A stretch of 32,245 nt of DNA from an uncultured Prevotella sp. Lineage in GTDB: Bacteria; Bacteroidota; Bacteroidia; Bacteroidales; Bacteroidaceae. Position numbers and translations under genes: made by a program. The notes below the pieces were generated by a model that was not told the origin of the DNA, ran no database searches, and worked only from the letters and a program-made list of their open reading frames with translations. How positions within the stretch are numbered: the stretch's first letter is position 1; the number at the start of each line of letters is the position of its first letter. Positions 22,261 to 30,900 of this stretch are shown piece by piece. The stretch is from contig CAMQBR010000018.1 in assembly GCA_946999045.1 (NCBI GenBank), positions 1 through 32,245 on the forward strand, read 5' to 3'.

Positions 22261-24804
22261 CTAAAAGCTCATTTTAAACGTAAATCTTATCCCATTTTTG
22301 TTGGTATCAGGATGATTGTTATAGTTAAAGCGATGCACGTAATCAATGCCAAAGAAGTTGAATATATTGTGCACGCCTGCTACTAACTCCATGTAAGGCA
22401 CATGTTTATCCATAACATACGAACCGTGAGGAAGTGCAAAGAGCATAGCATCTTTCTTATTTTGCAGCAACAACGGATTGTTTTTATCCGTCAACGTTCC
22501 TACCATTCCCTTAAAAGCTACATATTCGCGCCATTTAAGGTGCTTGACAAGCGGAATACGATTGAGCAACTTGCCATTCATATTCCATGCTACTGCCCAA
22601 AACAAGTATCTATCGTTTAAGAACTCCATATTGCGCATCATGGAGAATGTGTTGGTATGTTCAAAATAAGACAGGTTGACAGGGGGCATTATTAGCAATG
22701 GGAAAGGTACCTTGTTCCACTGTGCGCCAGCGTTAATTCTGCCGTCCATATACCCCCAGCTACCCAGCCATTGACGCTTAAACATGCCTATCTCGGTATA
22801 GTTAAGGCGATATTGTCCGCCCCAAACATCTTGTAAGCCTATGGTATGCGTGATACTAAACTCTGGACTATCAAGGTTAATGAGCATTCGTTGCTGCTTG
22901 GTATTCACATAAGTTTGGCCCGGACTATACCTTAATCCTACCTGTAACTCGGTTGTACGCAGGCTATTCTCTTCTTGTTGACTATTCAAATGCACAAAAT
23001 GTAAATCGCCTGCCACCTTGTTTTGCTCAGTTTTGATAGCCGACTGGAAACACATACCCCAATCGGTTTCGTATACAAACGATAATTTCTGACGATTGTA
23101 AAAGTACATTTGTTCTACCTTTTGCACCTTGAAAGCCATAAATGCATTGTCTTTGTTATGGCGCAAAAACTTATCGGCTGTTGACATTACATCATAAGAA
23201 GACTCTAACACAATGTTTCGCTGCGGAAACTCAAAAGGCGAATTGTGCTTTTTATTGAGCGAATAAGTTACGGTACATCCATAATAAGGCTGCTTACTCT
23301 TGACACCATATGCTGCATATCCCTCCCAAAACCAATGCGGATTGAGAGCTGCCATAGTTCTTCCACTTACACGAAAGCGTAATCCGTCTACGAAATTGGA
23401 TGATACTAAGGTGTTTACTGGACCAATATCAAACTTGCTGGGGTGCTGCGAATTGCTCGTTTCTATAAAGTTTTCGGCTAAAGCTTTGATACAAAAGATA
23501 AGCCACTTAAAGTTTTTAGATTGTTCCATGCGGTGCACAAAAGCATTCATAGACGATTCTCCTTTAGTCAGTTCTACCGTTCTATAACGATTCCAAAAAT
23601 CGCCTGAACGCATCAAAGCATCGGCATCGTGCTTTACTTTAGCCTTGCCTTTAAACAAAGCCTTTGGCAATGGGTCGAAAGCATAGTCGCTATATCGGGT
23701 ATTTTTTACTACTAAAGCCTTGGTAAGTAGGTTACTCAGAGATAGTTCTGCCCACATATCATCGTGCGATAGCACCCACTCGCCATTGCTTAACCTCATA
23801 TATTCTTGGTCTACATGCAGATTATCAACAAAGTTTACATCGCTTTTTTGGGGAATGGTGAGTTTGCATCGCTTTACATGCAAGGTAGAATCGGCAAGAA
23901 CATACAGCTCTCCACGAAAGCCAAAGTCTTGCTGGTTGTTTGGTATAAACTGTAAATGAAAGCACAAATCTCGGTCAACATACACCGTATCTTCTATATA
24001 AAAGCGGTAGAATGATATGGCTGTCCGCCCTATCGGACTAACAAACGGATGTTGCAACAATCTAACGTAATTGTCATAAATATCTACATTGGTAAAAATA
24101 TCTTTGAGAACAACGTTGAGAGCTTCTCCAGTTTGCAATATTTTGTTAACGCCCTGACTTTGTTGTCCTTTGATAATATCTTTCTCTGCCTTAGGTTCTT
24201 TGCGATAAACGTGCTGCGTTACCGTCTCATCTACCGACACAGGTAACACCAGTTTATTATTGTACTCGCTGGTTTCTATTTGGTCTAACAGCCATGGCGA
24301 TTTACTATAAAAACCTTTTTCAATATCCTTGGGCTGAATATCGTTGATAGATAGTGTAAGCTTTTGATATTTATGGTATTGGTAATAAGGATAATTTTCC
24401 AGATGACTGCGCTTATTAGCCTCAATAACGCAACGCATCAATTCTACAGCTGGATTGTTTTTACGAGAATATCTACCTCGTCTGCTACGTACCACTACCT
24501 CTTTCAAGTTTTTAGCTTCTTCTTTTAATACTATTTTAAGATAGTTGGGCGTATGCTCATCTACCTTTATTGTTTTAGATTGTAAGCCTACCGAACTAAA
24601 TGTTAGCATCCAACCAGCATGCTTGTCTATCGTAAATTTTCCTTCTATATCGGTTACTGAAGCTACGTGATTACCTTTATACATCACACTTACATAGGGT
24701 ATAGCATAGCCATTAGTATCTACTACCTCACCCATTATCTGCTGTGCATGGGTAATATGCGCCAAGGTTATGAGTATAAAAATAAGTGTAAGAAAACGTT
24801 TCAC
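22261..24804 (-). CDS. DUF5686 outer-membrane protein with carboxypeptidase-regulatory-like domain
   Basis: An 847-aa envelope protein. It has a signal peptide ending around THAQQ (about residue 21), then a CarboxypepD_reg-like beta-sandwich (about 22-95: GEVVDTNGYAIPYVSVMYKG, TDIEGKFTI) as found in front of TonB-dependent receptors, and then a long DUF5686 region. The latter is rich in aromatic, alternating strands and ends in F (IRFTFKMSF), as expected of an outer-membrane barrel. There is no TonB box or plug domain, so it is not a classical SusC-type receptor. Substrate and role are unknown. It diverges from the small barrel gene at 24953; TATCTTTG at 24861-24854 is a candidate -7. Confidence 0.88.
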   Translation of the reverse strand: MKRFLTLIFILITLAHITHAQQIMGEVVDTNGYAIPYVSVMYKGNHVASVTDIEGKFTIDKHAGWMLTFSSVGLQSKTIKVDEHTPNYLKIVLKEEAKNLKEVVVRSRRGRYSRKNNPAVELMRCVIEANKRSHLENYPYYQYHKYQKLTLSINDIQPKDIEKGFYSKSPWLLDQIETSEYNNKLVLPVSVDETVTQHVYRKEPKAEKDIIKGQQSQGVNKILQTGEALNVVLKDIFTNVDIYDNYVRLLQHPFVSPIGRTAISFYRFYIEDTVYVDRDLCFHLQFIPNNQQDFGFRGELYVLADSTLHVKRCKLTIPQKSDVNFVDNLHVDQEYMRLSNGEWVLSHDDMWAELSLSNLLTKALVVKNTRYSDYAFDPLPKALFKGKAKVKHDADALMRSGDFWNRYRTVELTKGESSMNAFVHRMEQSKNFKWLIFCIKALAENFIETSNSQHPSKFDIGPVNTLVSSNFVDGLRFRVSGRTMAALNPHWFWEGYAAYGVKSKQPYYGCTVTYSLNKKHNSPFEFPQRNIVLESSYDVMSTADKFLRHNKDNAFMAFKVQKVEQMYFYNRQKLSFVYETDWGMCFQSAIKTEQNKVAGDLHFVHLNSQQEENSLRTTELQVGLRYSPGQTYVNTKQQRMLINLDSPEFSITHTIGLQDVWGGQYRLNYTEIGMFKRQWLGSWGYMDGRINAGAQWNKVPFPLLIMPPVNLSYFEHTNTFSMMRNMEFLNDRYLFWAVAWNMNGKLLNRIPLVKHLKWREYVAFKGMVGTLTDKNNPLLLQNKKDAMLFALPHGSYVMDKHVPYMELVAGVHNIFNFFGIDYVHRFNYNNHPDTNKNGIRFTFKMSF

Positions 24805-24853
24805 TTTGTATGTAAATAATTATCGTTTTGAGAATATACATCGTTATCAAATG

Positions 24854-24861
24854 CAAAGATA
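24854..24861 (-). promoter_or_regulatory. Candidate -7 element for the DUF5686 gene
   Basis: TATCTTTG on the minus strand fits TAnnTTTG, 49 nt before the ATG at 24804. No clear -33 TTTG. Confidence 0.4.
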
Positions 24862-24892
24862 TACAATATCTTACAACTTTATATGGAAAGAT

Positions 24893-24924
24893 GTTGTATA
24901 TTAATATTTTTTCTGTTAATTTTG
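24893..24924 (+). promoter_or_regulatory. Promoter of the beta-barrel gene
   Basis: GTTG (24893-24896), 20 nt, TAATTTTG (24917-24924): one difference from TTTG-N19/21-TAnnTTTG. It is 28 nt before the ATG at 24953. Confidence 0.6.
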
Positions 24925-24952
24925 TCCCAAATATTTACATCGTTTTCAAGTA

Positions 24953-25732
24953 ATGAATAAACGTTTAAGCTTATTTTTGTTGATATGGATAACATTATCT
25001 GCAACTATATGTTGGGCAGATAAGAATGAGAAAATACCTCAACACTGGTCAATTAGAGCAGGATATGGCACAGGAGAAGCTGAAGTAGAATCTCCTGAAA
25101 ATCAGAATTTTTATACGGGAGAAAATAGTATGAGCAATATTTTTTTTGTGAATGGCGACTATTTTCTTACCAAGCACTTGGCTTTATCGGGAGGCTTCTA
25201 TTATGAAGAAGCAGGCTTACTGGCTGATTATGCTAAAGATATTGGCTTGATGAAGTTTAACTGTATGGGACTAACGGCTGGTACAAAATATTATTTTTTA
25301 CCACGTAAATGGATTGTTCAAGCATACGCAGGTGGCTTTGTGCAGACTAATTTTCTAAATATTACGCACCAAGTTGGTGAAAGAAAATTAATAGCCGATA
25401 ATATGTATCCTGGCTCAATGCTGTATGTGAAGTACGATGTTAAACGTCCTTTTATAAGTGTGGCGCCACAATTTGGGTTAGATATTCGCATCATTAGCTC
25501 CGTTTCCTTATGTTTAGGTATAGATATGCGCATACCATTGGGCGGACACCAGCGTGCCGATATGCGTTTTATCAATGGTCCGTTAATGGGGCAAACATCA
25601 TCGCAGAGTGCCAATGAGATTAAATTTGATAAAATACTTAGTGTAAAAGTAGCTTTTCCTCTCAAGCCTGTCAAAGAGAGTACTGTTAATAATATTATAG
25701 AGTACCTTATCTACTACTTTTCAACACAATGA
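24953..25732 (+). CDS. Small outer-membrane beta-barrel protein
   Basis: A 259-aa protein with a signal peptide (LSLFLLIWITLSATICWA, cleavage likely after WA near residue 22). The mature part looks like an eight-strand porin-like barrel: WSIRAGYGTGEAEVE at the start, and later strands such as HLALSGGFYYEE, WIVQAYAGGFVQTNF, FISVAPQFGLDIRII and KILSVKVAFPL. I cannot assign a named function. It appears alone, with its own promoter, and is divergent from the DUF5686 gene, with which it may share control. Confidence 0.75.
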   Translation: MNKRLSLFLLIWITLSATICWADKNEKIPQHWSIRAGYGTGEAEVESPENQNFYTGENSMSNIFFVNGDYFLTKHLALSGGFYYEEAGLLADYAKDIGLMKFNCMGLTAGTKYYFLPRKWIVQAYAGGFVQTNFLNITHQVGERKLIADNMYPGSMLYVKYDVKRPFISVAPQFGLDIRIISSVSLCLGIDMRIPLGGHQRADMRFINGPLMGQTSSQSANEIKFDKILSVKVAFPLKPVKESTVNNIIEYLIYYFSTQ

Positions 25733-25846
25733 AATAACTTGGGTTGCGAGTACGCATCTACTGTATTCCAACGAAAATTAAAATTAAGGGGTTACCTATT
25801 GATAAGCAATAAAGACTCATTTTTTTTGTATAATGGTGCATTCATC

Positions 25847-25890
25847 AAGTAGGAGGTAAAACACTAAACATTGGTGTTTAGCTCCTACTT
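25847..25890 (+). terminator. Hairpin beyond the beta-barrel gene
   Basis: AAGTAGGAG (25847-25855) with CTCCTACTT (25882-25890), extended inward by AAACAC/GTGTTT. It is 114 nt after the stop and has no T-run, so termination is uncertain. Confidence 0.4.
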
Positions 25891-25945
25891 TCGTATTCAC
25901 CAACCTCTCATCCCACAGTAAGCATCCAACAATCATTACTGCTGC

Positions 25946-26119
25946 CTATGCTGTCATTATAATAATGATGGCAACACCGATTCGATTGGTTACACGCATA
26001 GGTTGTAATTTATTTTTGTTGTTCATTTGCTCTATATTATGAAGATCATTGTTATATAGTTCAGACGAAATTCCCAAAATCTCAGTTTTTTTTGTAAGGT
26101 CAAGATAATATCTACCCAT
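25946..26119 (-). CDS. Possible 57-aa membrane peptide (uncertain)
   Basis: An ORF starting MGRYYLDLTKKTEILGIS and ending in a hydrophobic stretch (VAIIIIMTA) before TAG; the frame continues with AAVMIVGCLL beyond the stop, so it may be a broken membrane protein. No family recognised, no promoter seen. The rest of the 25733-26467 gap holds the hairpin at 25847, a partial family B end (GTAAGCATCCAACA at 25918) and repeat D copy 2; I see nothing else convincing. Confidence 0.25.
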   Translation of the reverse strand: MGRYYLDLTKKTEILGISSELYNNDLHNIEQMNNKNKLQPMRVTNRIGVAIIIIMTA

Positions 26120-26386
26120 TTATAAAACAAACAAGATTAGTCACAGCATATTCCCTTTATCTACTTTACTCCGATATATACTAATACTATATAGCAGAGA
26201 TAGTCTACTATCAATGAAAACACCTCTGTCATTGACATTAGGGTAAATATCATCATGACAAGATGTGAAGAAAATAGTCATCATTACCTGCCGCACGAAA
26301 AATGGTCTGAATATCCTTCGTCCTTTCCAACTGCACACAGGAGAATTTTCGTGGAAGACTTCCATAACCAGATTGTCAATAACTTA

Positions 26387-26408
26387 ATAATGCTCATGCC
26401 GAGCATAC
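26387..26408 (+). repeat. Dispersed repeat family D, copy 2
   Basis: ATAATGCTCATGCCGAGCATAC, one base different from 15224-15245, again just beyond the A-run of a minus-strand terminator. Confidence 0.7.
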
Positions 26409-26418
26409 ATAAAAAAAA

Positions 26419-26441
26419 GGTAGATGATTTCTCCGTCTACC
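26419..26441 (-). terminator. Terminator of the nusB-DUF5606 operon
   Basis: GGTAGA (26419-26424) pairs with TCTACC (26436-26441), flanked by A8 on the left and T6 on the right, so the minus-strand transcript ends with U8. It follows the DUF5606 stop by 26 nt. Confidence 0.8.
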
Positions 26442-26467
26442 CTTTTTTATATTGCCACATTGAGCAA

Positions 26468-26905
26468 TTATTTTTCTTCTTTTTTTTCTTCTTTTGCAGG
26501 CGTGTGAGAAAGTAACTCTTCAAAGTTAGTGATGCCAGCCTTAATCAATATGTCATACCATTGCAATAGTTTTTTAATATCACTATCGTGAACACGAGCA
26601 GGATCGTATGAAGGAAGAACCTTTGCAAAATACTCACAAAGCTCTTTGCTGCTTGCTTTCTTGTAATTGAATGACACAACCTTAGAACCTTCTATCTCGC
26701 CTACACTCTTCAGAACTTTCCATAATTCTACATCATCAGAATCGGTGTACATGGCGATGTCAGCCAAACTTGTTATGCGGTCGCTTGCGAAAGCTGGAAT
26801 GCGGCGATGCTTCTCATCAACAGATTCTACGATGAGATTCATCTTGCCACGTGATACTAACTTATAAAGTCCTGGTTTTCCAGCAATTGAAAGTATTGTT
26901 TCCAT
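26468..26905 (-). CDS. DUF5606-domain protein
   Basis: A 145-aa protein of the Bacteroidota-restricted DUF5606 family; function unknown. Recognised from the start ILSIAGKPGLYKLVSRGKMNLIVESVD (a small Sm-like beta fold is suggested by the pattern), ITSLADIAMYTDSDDVEL, and a helical second half (YFAKVLPSYDPARVHDSDIKKLLQWYDILIKAG). It ends in a Lys/Glu tail. It is the last gene of the nusB-yajC-ybbR-coaE unit, 91 nt after coaE, an order I know from other Bacteroidales. Confidence 0.9.
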   Translation of the reverse strand: METILSIAGKPGLYKLVSRGKMNLIVESVDEKHRRIPAFASDRITSLADIAMYTDSDDVELWKVLKSVGEIEGSKVVSFNYKKASSKELCEYFAKVLPSYDPARVHDSDIKKLLQWYDILIKAGITNFEELLSHTPAKEEKKEEK

Positions 26906-26996
26906 TTGAGTCTTTGTTAATTATTAATTAGTTTTTTATGTTGTAATTTGTTTTTATTGATGAAAAAATACAGAGCCAATCAGAGTACATTTTCGT

Positions 26997-27578
26997 TTAC
27001 ATACTCGCTATTTTAGCTACTATCCTCTTCACTTGTTGCATTAATTCTGTTTTACCGTCATTGATAATTTGATAATTACTTTGCCTTACAACCAATGCTT
27101 GAGGCATTTGTTTGTTCACCCATTCAGCCGCTTGTTGATGTGTAATGTGGTCGCGTTGCATAATACGCTGAATGCGAACGTTAGCAGGAGCCGTTACACA
27201 TATTATATATGTAGGCAGAATGAGTTGATCAAAATGCGCATCAAACAAGATAGCACTCTCTATCCATTCATCATCAGATAATAGGAAATCATGTGCTACG
27301 GCAGGATGAACAATGCCATTAACCGCCTGTTTGTTTGTTTCTGATGTTAGCAAGTACTTGGCTAACACAGCTTTTTGCAACACCCCCCCTTGGTATACTT
27401 GCGGTCCTACCAACTGTTGTAGAGCCGAAATAACAGTATGGTTAGTGCGCATGATTCGCTTAGCTGCAGCATCACAATCGTACACGTTAATACCTTGTTG
27501 CGCCAATAACTGGCAAACGTAGCTCTTGCCCGAACCTATTCCACCCGTTAGTGCAATTATCTTCTTCCTGCTATTCAT
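26997..27578 (-). CDS. coaE: Dephospho-CoA kinase
   Basis: A 193-aa cytoplasmic kinase catalysing the last step of coenzyme A synthesis. The P-loop GGIGSGKS is at residues 12-19, followed by INVYDCDAAAKRIM, which holds the substrate-binding Asp pair, and the lid region RIMQRDHITHQQAAEWVNKQMP. Full length. The start is 22 nt after the ybbR stop. Confidence 0.95.
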   Translation of the reverse strand: MNSRKKIIALTGGIGSGKSYVCQLLAQQGINVYDCDAAAKRIMRTNHTVISALQQLVGPQVYQGGVLQKAVLAKYLLTSETNKQAVNGIVHPAVAHDFLLSDDEWIESAILFDAHFDQLILPTYIICVTAPANVRIQRIMQRDHITHQQAAEWVNKQMPQALVVRQSNYQIINDGKTELMQQVKRIVAKIASM

Positions 27579-27600
27579 CTTCTTATCTCTTCAAACTAAT

Positions 27601-28584
27601 CTACTGTTGTTCTATAAGATAATCAACCGTATCCATTTCTAAGTGTGCTTGTTGCACATAAAGAGGTGCCATTCTGAGATGAAGCGGACACTTATCCGTA
27701 GTGCCTTCCTGCAAATCGTTGTAATCAACCTCCACCTTAAATTGCTTATCGTTTATCTTTCTGTAAGCATTTGCACCCACCTTAAATAGTACTTTCACCT
27801 TAGAGGGGAAGGTTCGCAAGGTTTTTCCCTGTGGCATATTCACCGAAAGTATGGGCACTTCTATACTTTCTTCTGTTAAGATGTCGGGATACAGCCCTAT
27901 TTTAATATGTGAAGGAACTACTTTTACGCCCAACATTTTCTCTAATTTTACATCTCTTATAATGGTATCTGAAAAATTAGTAATATGCAATCTCACCGTA
28001 CTAATAGCTTTGAGCCGGTCTAATATATCCTGCTGAGCGTACACTTTAACCTTTTCGGGCCAGAACTTAATATGCGACAAGTAATAATTCTGTGCTGGCG
28101 TTACTCTACCATTCAGTATAATAGGCAACACTTTAGACAATCCAAAGTTAAAGAAAAAACTAAGTTGGTCGGATTTTAATCCGATAATTTTAGACGAATT
28201 AAAGAGGCGACGATACAAAATATTTTGTACATCAGACAGCGGAACAATCCCCCTACCCGTATCGTTGTTAGCGTAAGTATTGAAGTCTATATAAATAGTT
28301 TTAAACTTATTACTATGCATATAACCTATAAAAGCAAATCCTTTATCGCGAATTGTCATCACCACCGTGTCGGGCAGAGGTGTTGTTACTATAATATTTT
28401 TAGGTATATTGGTGAGTTTTATAGGCACACTTATTTCTTTTTCATACGTTTGGTCGAGCGTCATGGATAACCAAAACGCACTACTTAATAGTAAGAAAAA
28501 TAAAAATATAAGAAAGTTCTTGTTCACAAAACCGAACAAGAACTTTCTAATAATCTTTTTTATACTCTTCTTCTCCGATAACAT
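27601..28584 (-). CDS. YbbR-like domain protein (CdaR-like)
   Basis: A 327-aa membrane-anchored protein. One helix near the N-terminus (FLIFLFFLLLSSAFWLSM) is followed by YbbR-like beta repeats (EKEISVPIKLTNIPKNI; TTPLPDTVVMTIRDKG; a further one around KVLPIILNGRVTPAQNYYL). In Firmicutes the YbbR protein CdaR controls a c-di-AMP synthase; here no cyclase gene is adjacent, so the role is open. I chose the ATG at 28584, since the longer form would overlap yajC; this start leaves a 10-nt gap. Confidence 0.85.
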   Translation of the reverse strand: MLSEKKSIKKIIRKFLFGFVNKNFLIFLFFLLLSSAFWLSMTLDQTYEKEISVPIKLTNIPKNIIVTTPLPDTVVMTIRDKGFAFIGYMHSNKFKTIYIDFNTYANNDTGRGIVPLSDVQNILYRRLFNSSKIIGLKSDQLSFFFNFGLSKVLPIILNGRVTPAQNYYLSHIKFWPEKVKVYAQQDILDRLKAISTVRLHITNFSDTIIRDVKLEKMLGVKVVPSHIKIGLYPDILTEESIEVPILSVNMPQGKTLRTFPSKVKVLFKVGANAYRKINDKQFKVEVDYNDLQEGTTDKCPLHLRMAPLYVQQAHLEMDTVDYLIEQQ

Positions 28585-28594
28585 TCTATCGTTA

Positions 28595-28912
28595 TTACTG
28601 ATTGTTTGCAGGCTGTGAAGCTGCATCAGCAAATAAGAAATTTTTATCAACTGTAATAACTACGCCCCTTGCAATCTCTACATCTACCTTATTAGTAGTA
28701 AGGTCAATGTGCTTAACAGTGCCATAAATACCGCCACTTACTATAACTTTAGACCCCTCTTGCAGTGAGTTTTGAAACTTTCTTACTTCTTTTTGTTTTT
28801 TTTGTTGTGGACGTATCATAAACACCCACATAATGGCTAACATGGCAACCATAAAAATAAGCATTCCCATACCGCCACCTGCTGCTTGTGCAGCTAATAA
28901 TAATGATGTCAT
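28595..28912 (-). CDS. yajC: Preprotein translocase subunit YajC
   Basis: A 105-aa inner-membrane protein accessory to SecDF. One N-terminal helix (GMLIFMVAMLAIMWVFMI) leads into the signature RPQQKKQKEVRKFQNSLQEGSKVIVSGGIYGTVKHID, then the beta-barrel part with VDVEIARGVVITVDKNFL. Start ATG 28912 is preferred to an in-frame TTG at 28918. It lies between nusB and ybbR. Confidence 0.95.
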   Translation of the reverse strand: MTSLLLAAQAAGGGMGMLIFMVAMLAIMWVFMIRPQQKKQKEVRKFQNSLQEGSKVIVSGGIYGTVKHIDLTTNKVDVEIARGVVITVDKNFLFADAASQPANNQ

Positions 28913-28953
28913 ATTCAATAAAAGTTTTATTTATTTTTCTTAATTTGTTTTGT

Positions 28954-29952
28954 CTATTTTTTTTCTGAACTTCTTTCTATAACTTCCTCATTAGTTTGCA
29001 CACTACTCTTATGCTGTTTAGGCTCTGGCAGAGCTTTAAACATCTTTCTATTATCAACCAAATAGTGGGCTATGGCATCTAACATACCGTTAATGTATCC
29101 ACCACTCTTAGGTGTACTGTATAGTTTTGCCAAATTTACATACTCATTAATGGTTACCGAAATAGGTATATTAGGAAAGGTAATCATCTCTGCAATGGCT
29201 ATTTGCATAATAACTACATCCATATAAGCCAACCGAGAAAAGTCCCAATTTCTACTTGTCTCGCTCATATAACGCTGATAAGTATCGGAATTGAGGATGG
29301 TTGAGCGAAAAAGTTTGCAGGCAAACTCTTTATCCTCCTCATCTTTATACTCCATTAACAACTTCTGATTCTTTTTATTAGCTGGATCAAAACGCTTGAT
29401 TGTCTTCAGAACGAATGTATCTACAATCTCTTTGTCATCGTTCCAATACAAGCTTTTCTCCTCCAATAAGTCATCAATCTCATTGTTTTCTTGTATAAGT
29501 TGCTTGTACAATTTGCGCCAAACCTCTCGATGTGCATCGTACGAATCGTCTTTATCTGCCATAAACTCACGATAAACCTCAGATTGTTCTATTAATGTAC
29601 ACATTTTTCTTATAAACTCAACATCATCATCCCACGACATATGTTGTTCTTCAACAAAGGTATTGAGCATTTTATTTTCTTCCAATTGCATGGCAAACTT
29701 ATTATATGCAAACTTCTGTGAAGGCTGTTCTATACCTTCACGTTTAGCCTTTTGGATAGCAATCTCTACTCTGTGTCGCTCTTCATGCGTGATAGCTACA
29801 ATCAACTGTAAGAGGTAGTTATAAAGGTCGTACGACTTAGATAGGCTGAAAAGTAATTCCTTCTCGGCATTATCTATGTTCTTGTCTCCGTTTTGATAGT
29901 ATGCGTAGGTTAACTGGACTATCTTTATCCTTATTAATTCGCGATTAATCAT
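28954..29952 (-). CDS. nusB: Transcription antitermination factor NusB (long form)
   Basis: A 332-aa protein; the E. coli NusB is about 140 aa. The C-terminal part shows the NusB fold (NWDFSRLAYMDVVIMQIAIAEMI and ISVTINEYVNLAKLYSTPKSGGYINGMLD, about 235-297). The N-terminal 200 residues are helical and acidic, an arrangement common in Bacteroidota. It binds boxA RNA with S10 in rRNA antitermination; whether the extension adds a partner contact is unknown. It is the first gene of the operon, with an exact promoter upstream. Confidence 0.93.
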   Translation of the reverse strand: MINRELIRIKIVQLTYAYYQNGDKNIDNAEKELLFSLSKSYDLYNYLLQLIVAITHEERHRVEIAIQKAKREGIEQPSQKFAYNKFAMQLEENKMLNTFVEEQHMSWDDDVEFIRKMCTLIEQSEVYREFMADKDDSYDAHREVWRKLYKQLIQENNEIDDLLEEKSLYWNDDKEIVDTFVLKTIKRFDPANKKNQKLLMEYKDEEDKEFACKLFRSTILNSDTYQRYMSETSRNWDFSRLAYMDVVIMQIAIAEMITFPNIPISVTINEYVNLAKLYSTPKSGGYINGMLDAIAHYLVDNRKMFKALPEPKQHKSSVQTNEEVIERSSEKK

Positions 29953-30005
29953 CCTTATACTTAATTTGTGTTTCTATCGTTATTCCGATTTCTTTTTTGA
30001 TGATG

Positions 30006-30037
30006 CAAATGTATAGAATTTCTACCTAATATGCAAA
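30006..30037 (-). promoter_or_regulatory. Promoter of the nusB operon
   Basis: TTTG (30037-30034), 20 nt, TACATTTG (30013-30006) on the minus strand: an exact match to the phylum consensus, 53 nt before the ATG. Confidence 0.75.
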
Positions 30038-30073
30038 TAAACCTCTTATATTATATTGTTTTTTATATAAAAC

Positions 30074-30105
30074 TTTGCGTATTACAAAATATTAGCTTAA
30101 CTTTG
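30074..30105 (+). promoter_or_regulatory. Promoter of the rplY operon
   Basis: TTTG (30074-30077), 20 nt, TAACTTTG (30098-30105): an exact match to the phylum consensus. It predicts a transcript start near 30112 and therefore a leader of about 150 nt. Confidence 0.75.
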
Positions 30106-30111
30106 CATCGC

Positions 30112-30261
30112 TTTTTAGGCACAACAGCGACATGGAGACAGGTATTTAAGCTTATCAGAGCAGATGTCTGTCTCATTTAGTAGAACAAATTCTACGTCTC
30201 TGTGTGATGGCGAATTAAGCAATGTATATTATTAACAACTTAATTTAGAGTAACACACATT
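30112..30261 (+). promoter_or_regulatory. Structured 5' leader of rplY
   Basis: A leader of about 150 nt with two stems: GAGACAG (30135-30141) with CTGTCTC (30168-30174), and GTAGAA (30180-30185) with TTCTAC (30190-30195) around CAAA. L25-family proteins bind 5S rRNA, and rplY autoregulation through its leader is known in gammaproteobacteria, so autogenous control is possible here but unproven. Confidence 0.45.
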
Positions 30262-30885
30262 ATGAAAGAGATTAATGTATCAGGTAAGAAGCGCAATGAC
30301 CTTGGAAAGAAAGCTTCTAAATTATTAAGAAAAGAAGGCTACGTACCTTGTAATATTTACGGTGAAACTACCGAAGGCGGCAAACCTGTAGCATTGGCTT
30401 TTGCTGCTCCTATGTCAGAACTTCGCAAGATTGTGTACACCCCTCATATCTATGTTATCAACATTGATATTGATGGCGAGCACCATACAGCTATCTTAAA
30501 AGAATTGCAGTTCCACCCAGTATCAGAGGCTTTGTTACACGTTGATTTCTACGCTATCAATGAAGAGAAGCCTATTACTATTGGTATTCCTGTTAAATTA
30601 CAAGGCTTGGCACAGGGTGTTCGCGATGGTGGTCGTATGAACTTGTCTATTCGTAAGGTTGCTGTTACGGCTTCTTACCAGCAAATTCCTGAACATCTTG
30701 ACATTGATGTAACCAAACTGAAGATTGGTAAGAGCATCAAAGTTGGCGATTTACACTTTGAAGGATTGGAAATGGCTACTGGTAAAAGCGTGGTTGTATG
30801 CTCTATTAAAGCTACACGTGCTGCAACAGCTGCTGCCAATGCTTCTACAGAAGAAGAGCCTGCTGCTGAACAACCTGATGCATAA
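30262..30885 (+). CDS. rplY: Ribosomal protein bL25 (Ctc form)
   Basis: A 207-aa protein of the long L25/Ctc type that binds 5S rRNA in the large subunit. The N-terminal L25 domain (about 1-95) shows SGKKRNDLGKKASKLLRKEGYVPCNIYG and LKELQFHPVSEALLHVDFYAI. The second, TL5-type beta domain follows (ITIGIPVKLQGLAQGVRDGGRM; IPEHLDIDVTKLKIGKSIKVGDL). It ends in an Ala/Glu-rich tail. First gene of the rplY-pth-S4 unit. Confidence 0.96.
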   Translation: MKEINVSGKKRNDLGKKASKLLRKEGYVPCNIYGETTEGGKPVALAFAAPMSELRKIVYTPHIYVINIDIDGEHHTAILKELQFHPVSEALLHVDFYAINEEKPITIGIPVKLQGLAQGVRDGGRMNLSIRKVAVTASYQQIPEHLDIDVTKLKIGKSIKVGDLHFEGLEMATGKSVVVCSIKATRAATAAANASTEEEPAAEQPDA

Positions 30886-30900
30886 CGATAAAATTGATAA

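Noticed and set aside
26141..26365. 74-aa minus-strand frame before DUF5606
   Set aside because: No recognisable domain or promoter, and it lies in a gap with repeat debris; support too weak to call a gene.
27601..28650. Longer start for the YbbR-like protein at 28650
   Set aside because: It would overlap yajC by 56 nt, and the extra residues do not look like a YbbR N-terminus; ATG 28584 fits better.
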